Assembly (NCBI GenBank): GCA_905214525.1
Contig: CAJMMN010000029.1
Span: 1-30,195, forward strand
Source of the DNA: an uncultured bacterium
Lineage (GTDB): Bacteria > Actinomycetota > Coriobacteriia > Coriobacteriales > Coriobacteriaceae
DNA: 30,195 bases
Direction: 5' to 3'
The notes below the pieces were generated by a model. The model was not told the origin of the DNA. It saw only the letters and a list, made by a program, of their open reading frames with translations, and ran no database searches. This document shows positions 1 through 8,079 of this stretch, piece after piece; positions within the stretch are counted from its first letter, which is position 1; the number at the start of each line of letters is the position of its first letter. The translations under genes and the position numbers were made by a program.

Positions 1-126
1 ACTTGCAGCGACGGACCTCGGGACGCTCTTACACCACGTCTGCGCGCGCCACCCATTAGCATTCTCGTCGCCCCCACATCCCCTAAAAAAGTTCTTAAAA
101 CAGCCTTAAAGGCGTTCCAACTTGCG

Positions 127-160
127 TTGACAGCGTAAAATACGCATGTTTGACTATGAC
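127..160 (+). promoter_or_regulatory. Candidate promoter and operator of the pel-like operon
   Basis: A perfect TTGACA lies at 127-132. It is followed directly by an inverted repeat, GCGTA-AAA-TACGC (133-145). No good -10 box sits at 16-18 bases; the nearest weak matches are GACTAT (152-157, 19-base spacer) and TATGAC (155-160, 22-base spacer). A palindrome in a stretched spacer would fit an activator-dependent promoter, but that is inference. A strong ribosome binding site, AGGGGAGGAG (174-183), precedes the ATG at 190. Bases 1-126 hold no gene or clear signal that I can identify. Confidence 0.35.
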
Positions 161-189
161 AGAAGTGGATTTTAGGGGAGGAGCACGCC

Positions 190-2328
190 ATGGAGGTGCT
201 GGTTGTTGGCAACACCGCATATGTTGACGATGACTTTTGTGCCAAGGCGTTCCCCGGGGACCACGTTAAGGTCGTCGCTGCCGCGGAAGCGCGCCGCGAC
301 GAGTCGTCGCCCCATGCCTCGTGGAAAGAGCTCCTCCAGCACCTGGATCAGGCCTACGAGTTCGACCGCGTGGTCTACCTGTCTAATTACCTTACCCCGC
401 ATACCGATACCGTGGGCGAAATCGAGCTGCTGCGCTCGGTCTTTCGTACGTGCGCGGGTCGCCGGGTCCAACTGCTGTATGTAGCGGGGCCCGCGGGTGC
501 CGAGGGTGCCGCCGATGCCGCGGGGCGAACGGGCAAGGGCATTATCGCGCACGCAGCCAACGACCTGTGCCGCTACTACGCTGCTCGCGAGGGCGTTCAG
601 ACCAAGATCCTGCGCGTGCCGTTCCTGTATACCGCGTCTGCCGCGCTGGAGGACCCGTTTTTGGTGCCGCTGTTCGACGCATGCTCAACCGGATCGGCTG
701 CTCTGCAGGGCGCGCAGGATGCCGCGTTTCCCCTGCTGTGTGCCGAGGAGCTTTCGGTGCTGGTACGCCGTATCTTCGACAGCTGGAATGGTAACTTTGA
801 GACGCTCGACGTAGCCGATACCTTCCATCATACGGCGGGCGAGGTGGGCGAGGCCCTCAAGGCACTGTTCCCAGGGCTCTCAGTTGCCTATGGCGATTCT
901 GCCGGCTACGCCCTGCCCGCCAGCGACGTCGCTCGCGTGCGCTATGGCTGGTTTCAGCGCTACGACTTGTTGCGCGACCTCTCGACCATTCAGGCTCGCT
1001 GGGATGCTGGCCGTGCAAAGAAGGTCAACCCCTTGCGCGCGGCCATCGACCGCATCCAGATGCACTCGCTGCCCATCAAATGCCTGGAGACGGGCGTTGC
1101 CTGGGTTCTGTTCGAGGTGCTGGAGCGCTTGTTCTCCCAATCGACCCAGCTCAACGTGCTCGATTATCGCCTGCTCTACGTGGTGCTCATCGGCACGCTG
1201 TATGGCTTGGACTTTGGCCTGGTTGCGGCGCTGCTGGCGTCGGTGGGTTTGGCCGCGAGTTACTTTACTCTGTACGGCTATACCTTCCAGGGCCTGTTCT
1301 ACGAGCCGTCCAACTGGCTGCCGTTTATTGCGTACTTTGTTGTGGGTGCCGTGTGCGGCTATGTGCAGCTGCGCAATAGCGAAGCCATTAGGGCGGAGCG
1401 CGATCAAAACGAGCTCGTGCGCAACCGCAATACGTTCCTTACGCAGCTCTACCACGACGCGATCGAGGACAAGCGCGCGTACAGGCGCCAGATCGTGGGT
1501 CGCCACGACAGCTTTGGCAAGATCTTTGCCGTGACGCAGGAGCTCGACGTACTCAACCCGCGCGATATCTATCGCAAGTGCTGCGAGCTTCTGGGCGAGA
1601 TCCTCGAGAACGATTCGGTGGCGATCTACCATGTTTCGGGCGGGGCATTTGCACGCCTGGTGGCAGCAAGTCCCGCGATTGCCGAAGATGCCGCACGCTC
1701 GCTCACGCTCGAGCAGCTTGCACCTCTTTTGGGCGACGGGGGTCGTTCGAACCTGTGGGTGAACCGCGAGCTGACGCCGGGGCTTCCCATGTTTGGATAC
1801 ACGATCGAGCGCGACGGGGCACCCGCCGTGTTGATCTTTGTGCGTAGTGCGGCCGAAAACCAAATGACCCTCTATTATCAAAATCTGTTCCGTATCTTGT
1901 GCGGGCTGGTCGAAAGCGCGCTGGGCCGTGCCTTTGACTATGAGGCGGTGGCGCAGGATAAACGCTGCGTTGACGGCACTTGCGTGCTCAAGCAGGCGGC
2001 CTTTGGCCAAGAGCTTGCGGCGGAGCAGGCGCTGGCAGATAGCAAGATGGGGAGTTTTTTGCTCCTGCGCGTGGTACCGGGCATGGAGCCTGTCGGCGAG
2101 CTGGTGGGCGCAATTGGGTCGGCAATCCGCGAGAGCGACGCGGCGGGCTTGGTCGACGGCAACGTGCTCTACCTGCTTATGCGCCAGGCAAAGGCGTGCG
2201 ATCTTCCCATTATCCGCGAGCGCCTGAGCGCAAAGCAGATTGCGGTGGAGCCCGTCGATGGCGAGGGCATCGTGGCGTTGCTGCAGCACATCTCTTACAC
2301 CGGTGACGGCGAGGGGGGTGTCGCTTGA
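190..2328 (+). CDS. pelD: PelD-like cyclic-di-GMP receptor with N-terminal degenerate epimerase-like domain
   Basis: A 712-residue membrane protein and first gene of the cluster. Residues 1-245 look like an extended SDR/NAD-epimerase fold (YVAGP strand, ILRVPFLYT near residues 140-150), but the Gly-rich nucleotide motif and the YxxxK catalytic pair are not visible. Three or so hydrophobic segments lie at about 300-315, 327-365 and 375-393. A charged, probably coiled helix follows (395-440), then a GAF domain (455-585) and a GGDEF-like domain (590-705). In the last, GGDEF is replaced by DGNVL (656-660), while R647-E-S-D650 keeps the RxxD inhibitory site exactly five residues upstream. In known PelD proteins this layout binds cyclic-di-GMP and switches on Pel synthesis. 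The call rests on this domain order and on pelE, pelA, pelF and pelG following. Start ATG has an excellent SD. The role of the SDR-like part is unknown. Confidence 0.85.
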   Translation: MEVLVVGNTAYVDDDFCAKAFPGDHVKVVAAAEARRDESSPHASWKELLQHLDQAYEFDRVVYLSNYLTPHTDTVGEIELLRSVFRTCAGRRVQLLYVAGPAGAEGAADAAGRTGKGIIAHAANDLCRYYAAREGVQTKILRVPFLYTASAALEDPFLVPLFDACSTGSAALQGAQDAAFPLLCAEELSVLVRRIFDSWNGNFETLDVADTFHHTAGEVGEALKALFPGLSVAYGDSAGYALPASDVARVRYGWFQRYDLLRDLSTIQARWDAGRAKKVNPLRAAIDRIQMHSLPIKCLETGVAWVLFEVLERLFSQSTQLNVLDYRLLYVVLIGTLYGLDFGLVAALLASVGLAASYFTLYGYTFQGLFYEPSNWLPFIAYFVVGAVCGYVQLRNSEAIRAERDQNELVRNRNTFLTQLYHDAIEDKRAYRRQIVGRHDSFGKIFAVTQELDVLNPRDIYRKCCELLGEILENDSVAIYHVSGGAFARLVAASPAIAEDAARSLTLEQLAPLLGDGGRSNLWVNRELTPGLPMFGYTIERDGAPAVLIFVRSAAENQMTLYYQNLFRILCGLVESALGRAFDYEAVAQDKRCVDGTCVLKQAAFGQELAAEQALADSKMGSFLLLRVVPGMEPVGELVGAIGSAIRESDAAGLVDGNVLYLLMRQAKACDLPIIRERLSAKQIAVEPVDGEGIVALLQHISYTGDGEGGVA

Positions 2329-3230
2329 TCTCGCTTGTCGTTGCTGCCGTCTTGCTGCTGATTCATGCGCTGGTTTGCCTGATGCTGTGGACGCTCATGA
2401 AGCTGGGCCTGCTGCCGGTGCGCGGGCACATGTTGGCTGTGATAGTGCTGGTGCCGCTGTGGGGCCCGTTGCTGGTGGTTCTGCTATCGGTCCGCAGCGC
2501 GGCGTTTGGCGAGGGACTGAAAGAGTCTGCGCTGGAGTCGCTGCGCTTCAACGACGAACTGCATCGCAGTATGTCGGTACCGAGTGGTGAGGACGATGCA
2601 GGCGTAGTGCCGCTCGAGGAGGCGCTCATCGTCAACGACCCGGCATACCGGCGCCGCCTAATGCTCTCCATGCTCACCGAGGAGCCCGACGCGTACCTGG
2701 CGCAGCTGCAGGCGGCTAAGCTTAACGATGACGTTGAGGTGGCGCACTATGCCGCGACAGCGGTGGCGCAGATTTCTAAGGAGTCCGACCTTAGACTGCA
2801 GCAGCTGGAACGTGCCTTTAAGACGGACCCGAGCGCGCAAAACCTCAACGAATACTGCGATTATCTTGGTGAATACTTGGGCTCGGGCTTGGCTGAGGGG
2901 CACGTGGCTCAGATTCAGCGCCAACAGTACGCGCGCCTGCTTGCGCGTCGCTGCGAACGCGAGGATACCCTTAAGCTGCGCATTCGATACGCGACGGCGC
3001 TGGCCGATGTCGGACAGATCGACGAGGCGCAGACCGTGACCGACCAGCTGGTGCTCGACGTGCCAGAGGAGCAGGAGGTTTGGATGCTTTGCCTGCGCCT
3101 GGCCGTGATGCGCCGCGACGGTGACGAGGTCCACCGTGTGATCGATGCGATCGACAATCAGCATGTGTATTTGAGTGCCGCCAACCGCGAACAGTTGGCG
3201 TTTTGGCGCGACGGGGAGGAGGCCAGATGA
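2325..3230 (+). CDS. pelE: PelE-like membrane protein with helical repeat domain
   Basis: A 301-residue protein starting at TTG, whose start overlaps the pelD stop (TTGA). AGGGGGG at 2312-2318 is the ribosome binding site. Two hydrophobic helices lie at about residues 2-22 and 31-52, then a soluble region rich in paired helices (about 100-300, for example the stretch beginning YLAQLQAAKLNDDVEVAHYA) that resembles tetratricopeptide repeats. This two-TM plus TPR plan, and the place between pelD and pelA, match PelE, which scaffolds the inner-membrane Pel synthase complex. Sequence conservation of PelE is low, so the assignment rests on architecture and position. Confidence 0.75.
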   Translation: MISLVVAAVLLLIHALVCLMLWTLMKLGLLPVRGHMLAVIVLVPLWGPLLVVLLSVRSAAFGEGLKESALESLRFNDELHRSMSVPSGEDDAGVVPLEEALIVNDPAYRRRLMLSMLTEEPDAYLAQLQAAKLNDDVEVAHYAATAVAQISKESDLRLQQLERAFKTDPSAQNLNEYCDYLGEYLGSGLAEGHVAQIQRQQYARLLARRCEREDTLKLRIRYATALADVGQIDEAQTVTDQLVLDVPEEQEVWMLCLRLAVMRRDGDEVHRVIDAIDNQHVYLSAANREQLAFWRDGEEAR

Positions 3231-5107
3231 GCGTGGTGCAACATATCCGCGACCGTGCAGACCGCTTTCGTTGGATGGGGCTGCTCGTAGTGTGGGCTGT
3301 TTTTATCGTCATGGCCGCCGTGCTGCTGATCGAACGCGCCGGCGTGCAGTACAGCGCTGGACAGCACAAGCTGGGCATGCTCGCCGCCAACGACGCGGTG
3401 CCGGCCTCCTCGGCAATCTTTGGTCAAAAGCCCACGTGCCTGGTCATTACCGATTCCGATCAAGCTGGCGTCGAGGACGTAAAGGAACAGTTCGACCAGA
3501 TTCTGCTCGACATGAAGATCGCGCACCGCGACGTGGACCTTGCCCTGGATGGTGCGGATGCCATTCCCTCGCTGACCTCCTTCGATCGCGTGATTTTGCT
3601 CATGCCGTCGCTCGATGGGCTCGGTACGCACCTGAGCGACATTATGAGTTGGGTGAGTGCCGGCGGTTCGCTTATGCTCGCCATGCCGCCGGATAACTCG
3701 AGCTATCTGCAAGTGATTGCCTCCAAGCTTGGCATTGAATCGGCCGGATATGACTATGTAAAAGCCGAAAGCATTGTGCCGAGCGAGGACTTTATGTTGG
3801 GCGGGGGAGAGCGCTACGAGCTCTCGGACCCCTTTGATTCGTCGCTTTCGGTTTCGCTGCGCGAGACGGCGCACGTTTGGGCCAAGACCGGCGATGCGGG
3901 CGCCCCGCTCATTTGGTCGAATGACTGCGGTAGCGGGCGCACCGTGGTATGTAATATCGGTATCTATGACAAGGTCATGCGCGGCTTTTACGCCGCGGCG
4001 ATCAGCCTGCTGGGCGATGCCACGGCCTATCCGGTTATCAACAGCGCTGTCTTTTATCTGGACGACTTTCCTAGCCCCGTGCCCTCGGGCGATGGTACTT
4101 ATATCAAGCGTGACTACGGCCTTTCCATTGCCGATTTTTACACCAAGGTCTGGTGGCCCGATCTGCAAAAGCTCGCGCAAAAATACGGCATTCGCTATAC
4201 CGGCGTGATGATCGAAAACTACGAGGACGCGGTCAACCAGACCGAGCCCGCGCGCCAACCCGATACCACGCAGTTTCGATATTTTGGCGGCATGCTGCTG
4301 CAGATGGGCGGCGAGCTGGGCTTTCACGGCTACAACCATCAGCCGCTTGCGCTCTGGGACACCGACTATGGTACGTTGTACGTCTACAAGACCTGGAAGA
4401 ACAAAGAGACGCTCGTCGCTTCGCTCAACGAACTTATCGCGTTTCAGGACGATGTCCTGCCCAACGCTCATGGCTCGGTTTACGTGCCGCCGTCGAATAT
4501 CCTTTCGGCCCGCGCGCGCAAGCTTATCGGTACCGATCTTCCGCGAATTAAGACCATTGCCAGTACGTATTTTGAGGATGGCACCGACCTGCCGTACGTG
4601 CAGGAGTTTGGCGTGGCGAGCGATGGCATTGTGGAGCAGCCACGTATTGTTTCGGGCGGCATGGTCGACGATTCCTATATGCGCCTGGCAGCCGTGTCCG
4701 AGCTCAACATGCACTACGTGAGCACGCACTTTATGCACCCGGACGACCTTTTGGACCCCGATCGCGGAGCCAAGGAGGGCTGGGAGGTCTACAAGGGCGG
4801 CCTGGTCGACTACCTGGAGTGGCTTACCAAGTTTGCGCCCGACCTGCGGCACCAGACGGCGTCGGAGTGCTCCGGTGCCATCCAGCGTTTTTCGTCCGTG
4901 ACGGTGAGCATGGATACCAGCGCGGATGCCTGGACGCTCAGCCTGGGCAATTTCCACGACGAGGCGTGGCTCATGTTCCGCGCCAATAATGGCGAGCCGG
5001 GTGCGGTGACGGGTGGCGAACTGACGCACCTTACGGGCAATCTGTATCTGCTCAAGGCAAATGATAAGACCGTGACGATCGAGCGCAAGGAGGGTGGCGA
5101 TAAATGA
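3227..5107 (+). CDS. pelA: PelA-type membrane-anchored polysaccharide deacetylase
   Basis: A 626-residue protein. Start is ATG 3227, overlapping the pelE stop as ATGA, with AGGAGG at 3217-3222; an in-frame ATG at 3203 lies upstream of that SD and is rejected. One N-terminal membrane helix (about residues 16-36) anchors an extracellular protein. Residues 60-230 form an alpha/beta domain like that seen in DUF2194/PelA proteins. The CE4-like deacetylase part shows the metal/catalytic motifs YLDDFPSP (D279-D280) and H367-G-Y-N-H371, a YVPPSN loop and a late HYVSTHFMHPDD motif. The role by homology is partial N-deacetylation of the secreted aminosugar polymer. The separate glycoside hydrolase domain of Gram-negative PelA is absent, as in Gram-positive pel clusters. 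The end overlaps pelF by ATGA. Confidence 0.85.
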   Translation: MSVVQHIRDRADRFRWMGLLVVWAVFIVMAAVLLIERAGVQYSAGQHKLGMLAANDAVPASSAIFGQKPTCLVITDSDQAGVEDVKEQFDQILLDMKIAHRDVDLALDGADAIPSLTSFDRVILLMPSLDGLGTHLSDIMSWVSAGGSLMLAMPPDNSSYLQVIASKLGIESAGYDYVKAESIVPSEDFMLGGGERYELSDPFDSSLSVSLRETAHVWAKTGDAGAPLIWSNDCGSGRTVVCNIGIYDKVMRGFYAAAISLLGDATAYPVINSAVFYLDDFPSPVPSGDGTYIKRDYGLSIADFYTKVWWPDLQKLAQKYGIRYTGVMIENYEDAVNQTEPARQPDTTQFRYFGGMLLQMGGELGFHGYNHQPLALWDTDYGTLYVYKTWKNKETLVASLNELIAFQDDVLPNAHGSVYVPPSNILSARARKLIGTDLPRIKTIASTYFEDGTDLPYVQEFGVASDGIVEQPRIVSGGMVDDSYMRLAAVSELNMHYVSTHFMHPDDLLDPDRGAKEGWEVYKGGLVDYLEWLTKFAPDLRHQTASECSGAIQRFSSVTVSMDTSADAWTLSLGNFHDEAWLMFRANNGEPGAVTGGELTHLTGNLYLLKANDKTVTIERKEGGDK

Positions 5108-6531
5108 GAATCTGCTTGGTACTCGAGGGTTGCTACCCCTATGTGCACGGCGGCGTATCTACCTGGATGCATGGCTATATCCAGGCCATGTCCGAGCATG
5201 AGTTTGTGCTATGGGTGATCGGCGCACATGCTGCCGACCGTGGCAAGTTTGTCTACGAGCTTCCCAGCAACGTGGTCGAGGTGCACGAGGTGTTCCTGGA
5301 CGATGCCCTGCGGCTTTCGGGCGAGCAACATGAAGCCAGTTTTAACGACCGTGAGTGCGAGGCGCTACGCCGTCTGGTGTCGCTCTCCAATCCGGACTGG
5401 GACGTGTTATTCGATATCTTCCACCGCCGTCGCGTGCATCCGCTCTCGTTTTTGCAGAGCCGCACGTTTATGGATATCTTTCGCGACGTGTGCTTGGCCG
5501 AGTATCCCTACACGCCCTTTGCCGATGCATTCCACACCATGCGCTCCATGTTGCTGCCAGTGCTCTACCTGTTGGGCAGCGAGGTGCCGGTGGCCGATGT
5601 GTACCATGCCATCTCGACCGGCTACGGTGGCCTGCTCGCCTGCCTGGGCTCAAGCGTTCACCATGCGCCGGTGCTGCTGACCGAGCATGGCATCTATACC
5701 CGCGAGCGCGAGGAAGAGATCATTCGCGCCGATTGGGTGGTGCCGTCGTTTAAGGACCGCTGGATTCGCTTTTTCTACCTGCTTTCGGAGGAGATCTACC
5801 GCCGCGCCTTCCGCGTGACGAGTTTGTTCCATAACGCCCGCAAGACGCAGATCGATATGGGCTGCGATGCGGACAAATGCCTGGTCATCCCCAACGGCAT
5901 CCAGCTCGACCGCTTTAAGGACATCCCCTTAAAGCCCGATGACGGCTGGGTGGACATTGGCGCGGTAGTGCGTCTGGCGCCCATCAAGGACGTCAAGACC
6001 ATGATCTATGCCTTCTTTGAGTTGCACGAGCGCCTGCCCAAGGTGCGCCTGCACATCATGGGCGGCGTGGACGACGAGGAATATGGTGCCGAGTGCCACG
6101 CGCTGGTCGAAACCCTGGGCGTGCGCGACCTGATCTTTACCGGCCGCGTCAACGTGGTCGAGTACATGCAAAAGCTCGACTTTACCATTTTGACGAGCAT
6201 CTCCGAGGGCCAGCCGCTGAGCGTGCTGGAGTCGCTCGCCGCGCGCCGTCCCTGCGTGACGACCGAGGTGGGCTGCTGTCGCGAGCTTCTCGAAGGCGCC
6301 CCGGGCGACGACTTTGGCGTGGCAGGTTTTGTGACGCCGCCTATGTATCGCAAGGGCTTGGCCGATGCCATGGAACGCATGTGCACAAGCCGCGCCCGGC
6401 GTATCGAGATGGGGGAGCGCGGCCAGCGTCGCGTTGCCACGTACTTCTTGCACGAGCAGATGCTCGCCAACTATCGCGCGCTGTACGACGAGACGGCGTG
6501 TGCGTTTAACCTGCCCAGAGAGGGGGAGTAG
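5104..6531 (+). CDS. pelF: PelF-type GT4 glycosyltransferase (Pel polymerase)
   Basis: A 475-residue cytosolic glycosyltransferase of GT-B fold and family GT4. The N-terminus has the PelF signature around G16-G17-V-S-T-W21. The C-terminal nucleotide-sugar domain carries VIPNGI, GAVVRLAPIKDVKT and the family E-x7-E motif (E368 to E376, in SEGQPLSVLE). Length is typical of PelF. The family uses UDP-linked N-acetylhexosamine to extend the Pel chain, working with PelG. The gene starts by ATGA overlap with pelA and ends three bases before the pelG GTG, so translation is probably coupled. Confidence 0.9.
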   Translation: MRICLVLEGCYPYVHGGVSTWMHGYIQAMSEHEFVLWVIGAHAADRGKFVYELPSNVVEVHEVFLDDALRLSGEQHEASFNDRECEALRRLVSLSNPDWDVLFDIFHRRRVHPLSFLQSRTFMDIFRDVCLAEYPYTPFADAFHTMRSMLLPVLYLLGSEVPVADVYHAISTGYGGLLACLGSSVHHAPVLLTEHGIYTREREEEIIRADWVVPSFKDRWIRFFYLLSEEIYRRAFRVTSLFHNARKTQIDMGCDADKCLVIPNGIQLDRFKDIPLKPDDGWVDIGAVVRLAPIKDVKTMIYAFFELHERLPKVRLHIMGGVDDEEYGAECHALVETLGVRDLIFTGRVNVVEYMQKLDFTILTSISEGQPLSVLESLAARRPCVTTEVGCCRELLEGAPGDDFGVAGFVTPPMYRKGLADAMERMCTSRARRIEMGERGQRRVATYFLHEQMLANYRALYDETACAFNLPREGE

Positions 6532-6534
6532 CCG

Positions 6535-8079
6535 GTGGCCGGAATTGGTTTTGAGCTCAAGCGCCTGTTTAGGCGCAAGGGCCTGTTTGCCACGATGCGC
6601 GCTTACGGCTACGCCGGCATTGTGTGCACGGGCCCCATGCTGTTGGGCGTTCTGCTCCAGGTGGGTATCTTGGTGCTGTGCGGTCTGTGGGGTGTGGGCC
6701 GTGCCAACCAGGATCTGCTGGTGTGCATGGTGACCTACACACTGCTGGCCTCGCTTACGCTCACGAGCTTTTTCTCCATGCCGGTCACGCGCTTTTTGGC
6801 CGATATGCTTTTTGCCGAGCGCGAGGATGAGATCCTACCTTCGTTTTGGGGCTCCAACACCATTGTGCTCGTTGCGGGCACAGTGCTCTACGGCGTCTTT
6901 TTGCTGTTCTCGGGCGCCACGCTGCTGCAGGGGCTGCTGTGCCTGTGGCTGTTCAACATTATGATCGTCAACTGGAATGGCATGAGTTACCTCACAGCCA
7001 TCAAGGATTACCGCGGTATCCTATGCAGCTTTGCGGCTGCCATTGGCGTGGCGTGCCTGTGCGCCCTGGCCGCACTGGCGCTGGGACTGCCGCCGGTCGA
7101 GGGCCTGTTGGCATCAATTGCTCTGGGCTACGGCGTCATGCTCGCCTGGGACGTTGTGCTGCTGTACAGGTATTTTCCGCAAAGCGACCGCAGCCCCTGG
7201 CTCTTTTTACGGTGGCTCGATCAGTTTATGCCGTTGGCGCTCACGGGCTTGTTTACCAACCTGGGCCTCTTTGCGCACTTGGTGATAATTTGGGCCGGTC
7301 CCATTGGCGTGCAGGTCAAGGGCTTGTTTTATGGTGCGCCCTACCACGATGTGCCGGCGCTCATCGCGTTTTTGACGATCCTGGTCACGTCCGTCAACTT
7401 TGTGGTCTCGGTCGAGGTCAACTTTTATCCGCGCTACCGCGACTACTACAGCCTGTTCAACGACGGTGGCGTGGTGGGCGACATTGTGGTGGCCGAGGAG
7501 GAAATGCTTGCCACGCTCAACCGAGAACTGCGTTTTTGTGCGCTCAAGCAACTGTTTGTGACGGCGGCGGTCATCTCGCTCGAGACCACGGTGCTGTCGG
7601 CCCTACCGTTGGGCTTTAACAACCTGATGCACGGGTATTTTCGCACGCTGTGCGTGGGCTACGGCCTGTATGCCGTGGGCAACACGATCCTGCTGATCTT
7701 GCTGTACTTTACCGACTACAAGGGGGCCGTGCTGGCCTCGGGATTGTTTGCCGGTGTGGCCGGGCTGGCGACTGCCGTGTCGTTGCTTTTGCCGCAGCAG
7801 TTTTACGGCTTTGGCTTTTTGTTGGGTGCGGCGGTGTTTTTTATCGTGGCGCTGCTGCGGCTCGATACCTATACCGCCAACTTGCCGTATCGTATCCTGA
7901 GCCAGCAGCCTATTGTGGCGACCGACAAAACGGGTCGTTTTACACAGCTGGGCCGCTTGCTCGACCGTGCCGAGCAGCGCTATGAGGAGTGCCGCCGTAA
8001 GGGTGAGCCGCACGGCGCGTTTGAGCGCACGGTGGTCCGTGTGTATCGCAACCATTGGGGAGGTTCTGATGGCCGATAG
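6535..8079 (+). CDS. pelG: PelG-type polysaccharide membrane transporter/synthase subunit
   Basis: A 514-residue polytopic membrane protein starting at GTG 6535 with AGGGGGAG at 6521-6528. It opens with MAGIGFELKRLF, the very conserved start of PelG proteins, and has about 12 hydrophobic segments across residues 20-450 with a charged cytosolic C-terminus. PelG belongs to the MOP (MATE/flippase-like) superfamily and is thought to move the growing Pel chain across the membrane together with PelF. The last 11 bases overlap the next gene. Confidence 0.92.
   Translation: MAGIGFELKRLFRRKGLFATMRAYGYAGIVCTGPMLLGVLLQVGILVLCGLWGVGRANQDLLVCMVTYTLLASLTLTSFFSMPVTRFLADMLFAEREDEILPSFWGSNTIVLVAGTVLYGVFLLFSGATLLQGLLCLWLFNIMIVNWNGMSYLTAIKDYRGILCSFAAAIGVACLCALAALALGLPPVEGLLASIALGYGVMLAWDVVLLYRYFPQSDRSPWLFLRWLDQFMPLALTGLFTNLGLFAHLVIIWAGPIGVQVKGLFYGAPYHDVPALIAFLTILVTSVNFVVSVEVNFYPRYRDYYSLFNDGGVVGDIVVAEEEMLATLNRELRFCALKQLFVTAAVISLETTVLSALPLGFNNLMHGYFRTLCVGYGLYAVGNTILLILLYFTDYKGAVLASGLFAGVAGLATAVSLLLPQQFYGFGFLLGAAVFFIVALLRLDTYTANLPYRILSQQPIVATDKTGRFTQLGRLLDRAEQRYEECRRKGEPHGAFERTVVRVYRNHWGGSDGR

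Noticed and set aside
84..96. 13-base sequence TAAAAAAGTTCTT repeated at 29851-29863
   Set aside because: Both copies are intergenic and AT-rich, but a shared 13-mer is expected by chance in a window of this size.
3158..5029. 623-codon open frame antisense to the pelA gene
   Set aside because: His/Arg-rich product without domains; the sense gene has clear deacetylase motifs.
7913..8068. Longer N-terminus for the CotH protein inside pelG
   Set aside because: No SD, and the lipoprotein signal begins properly at the ATG at 8069.
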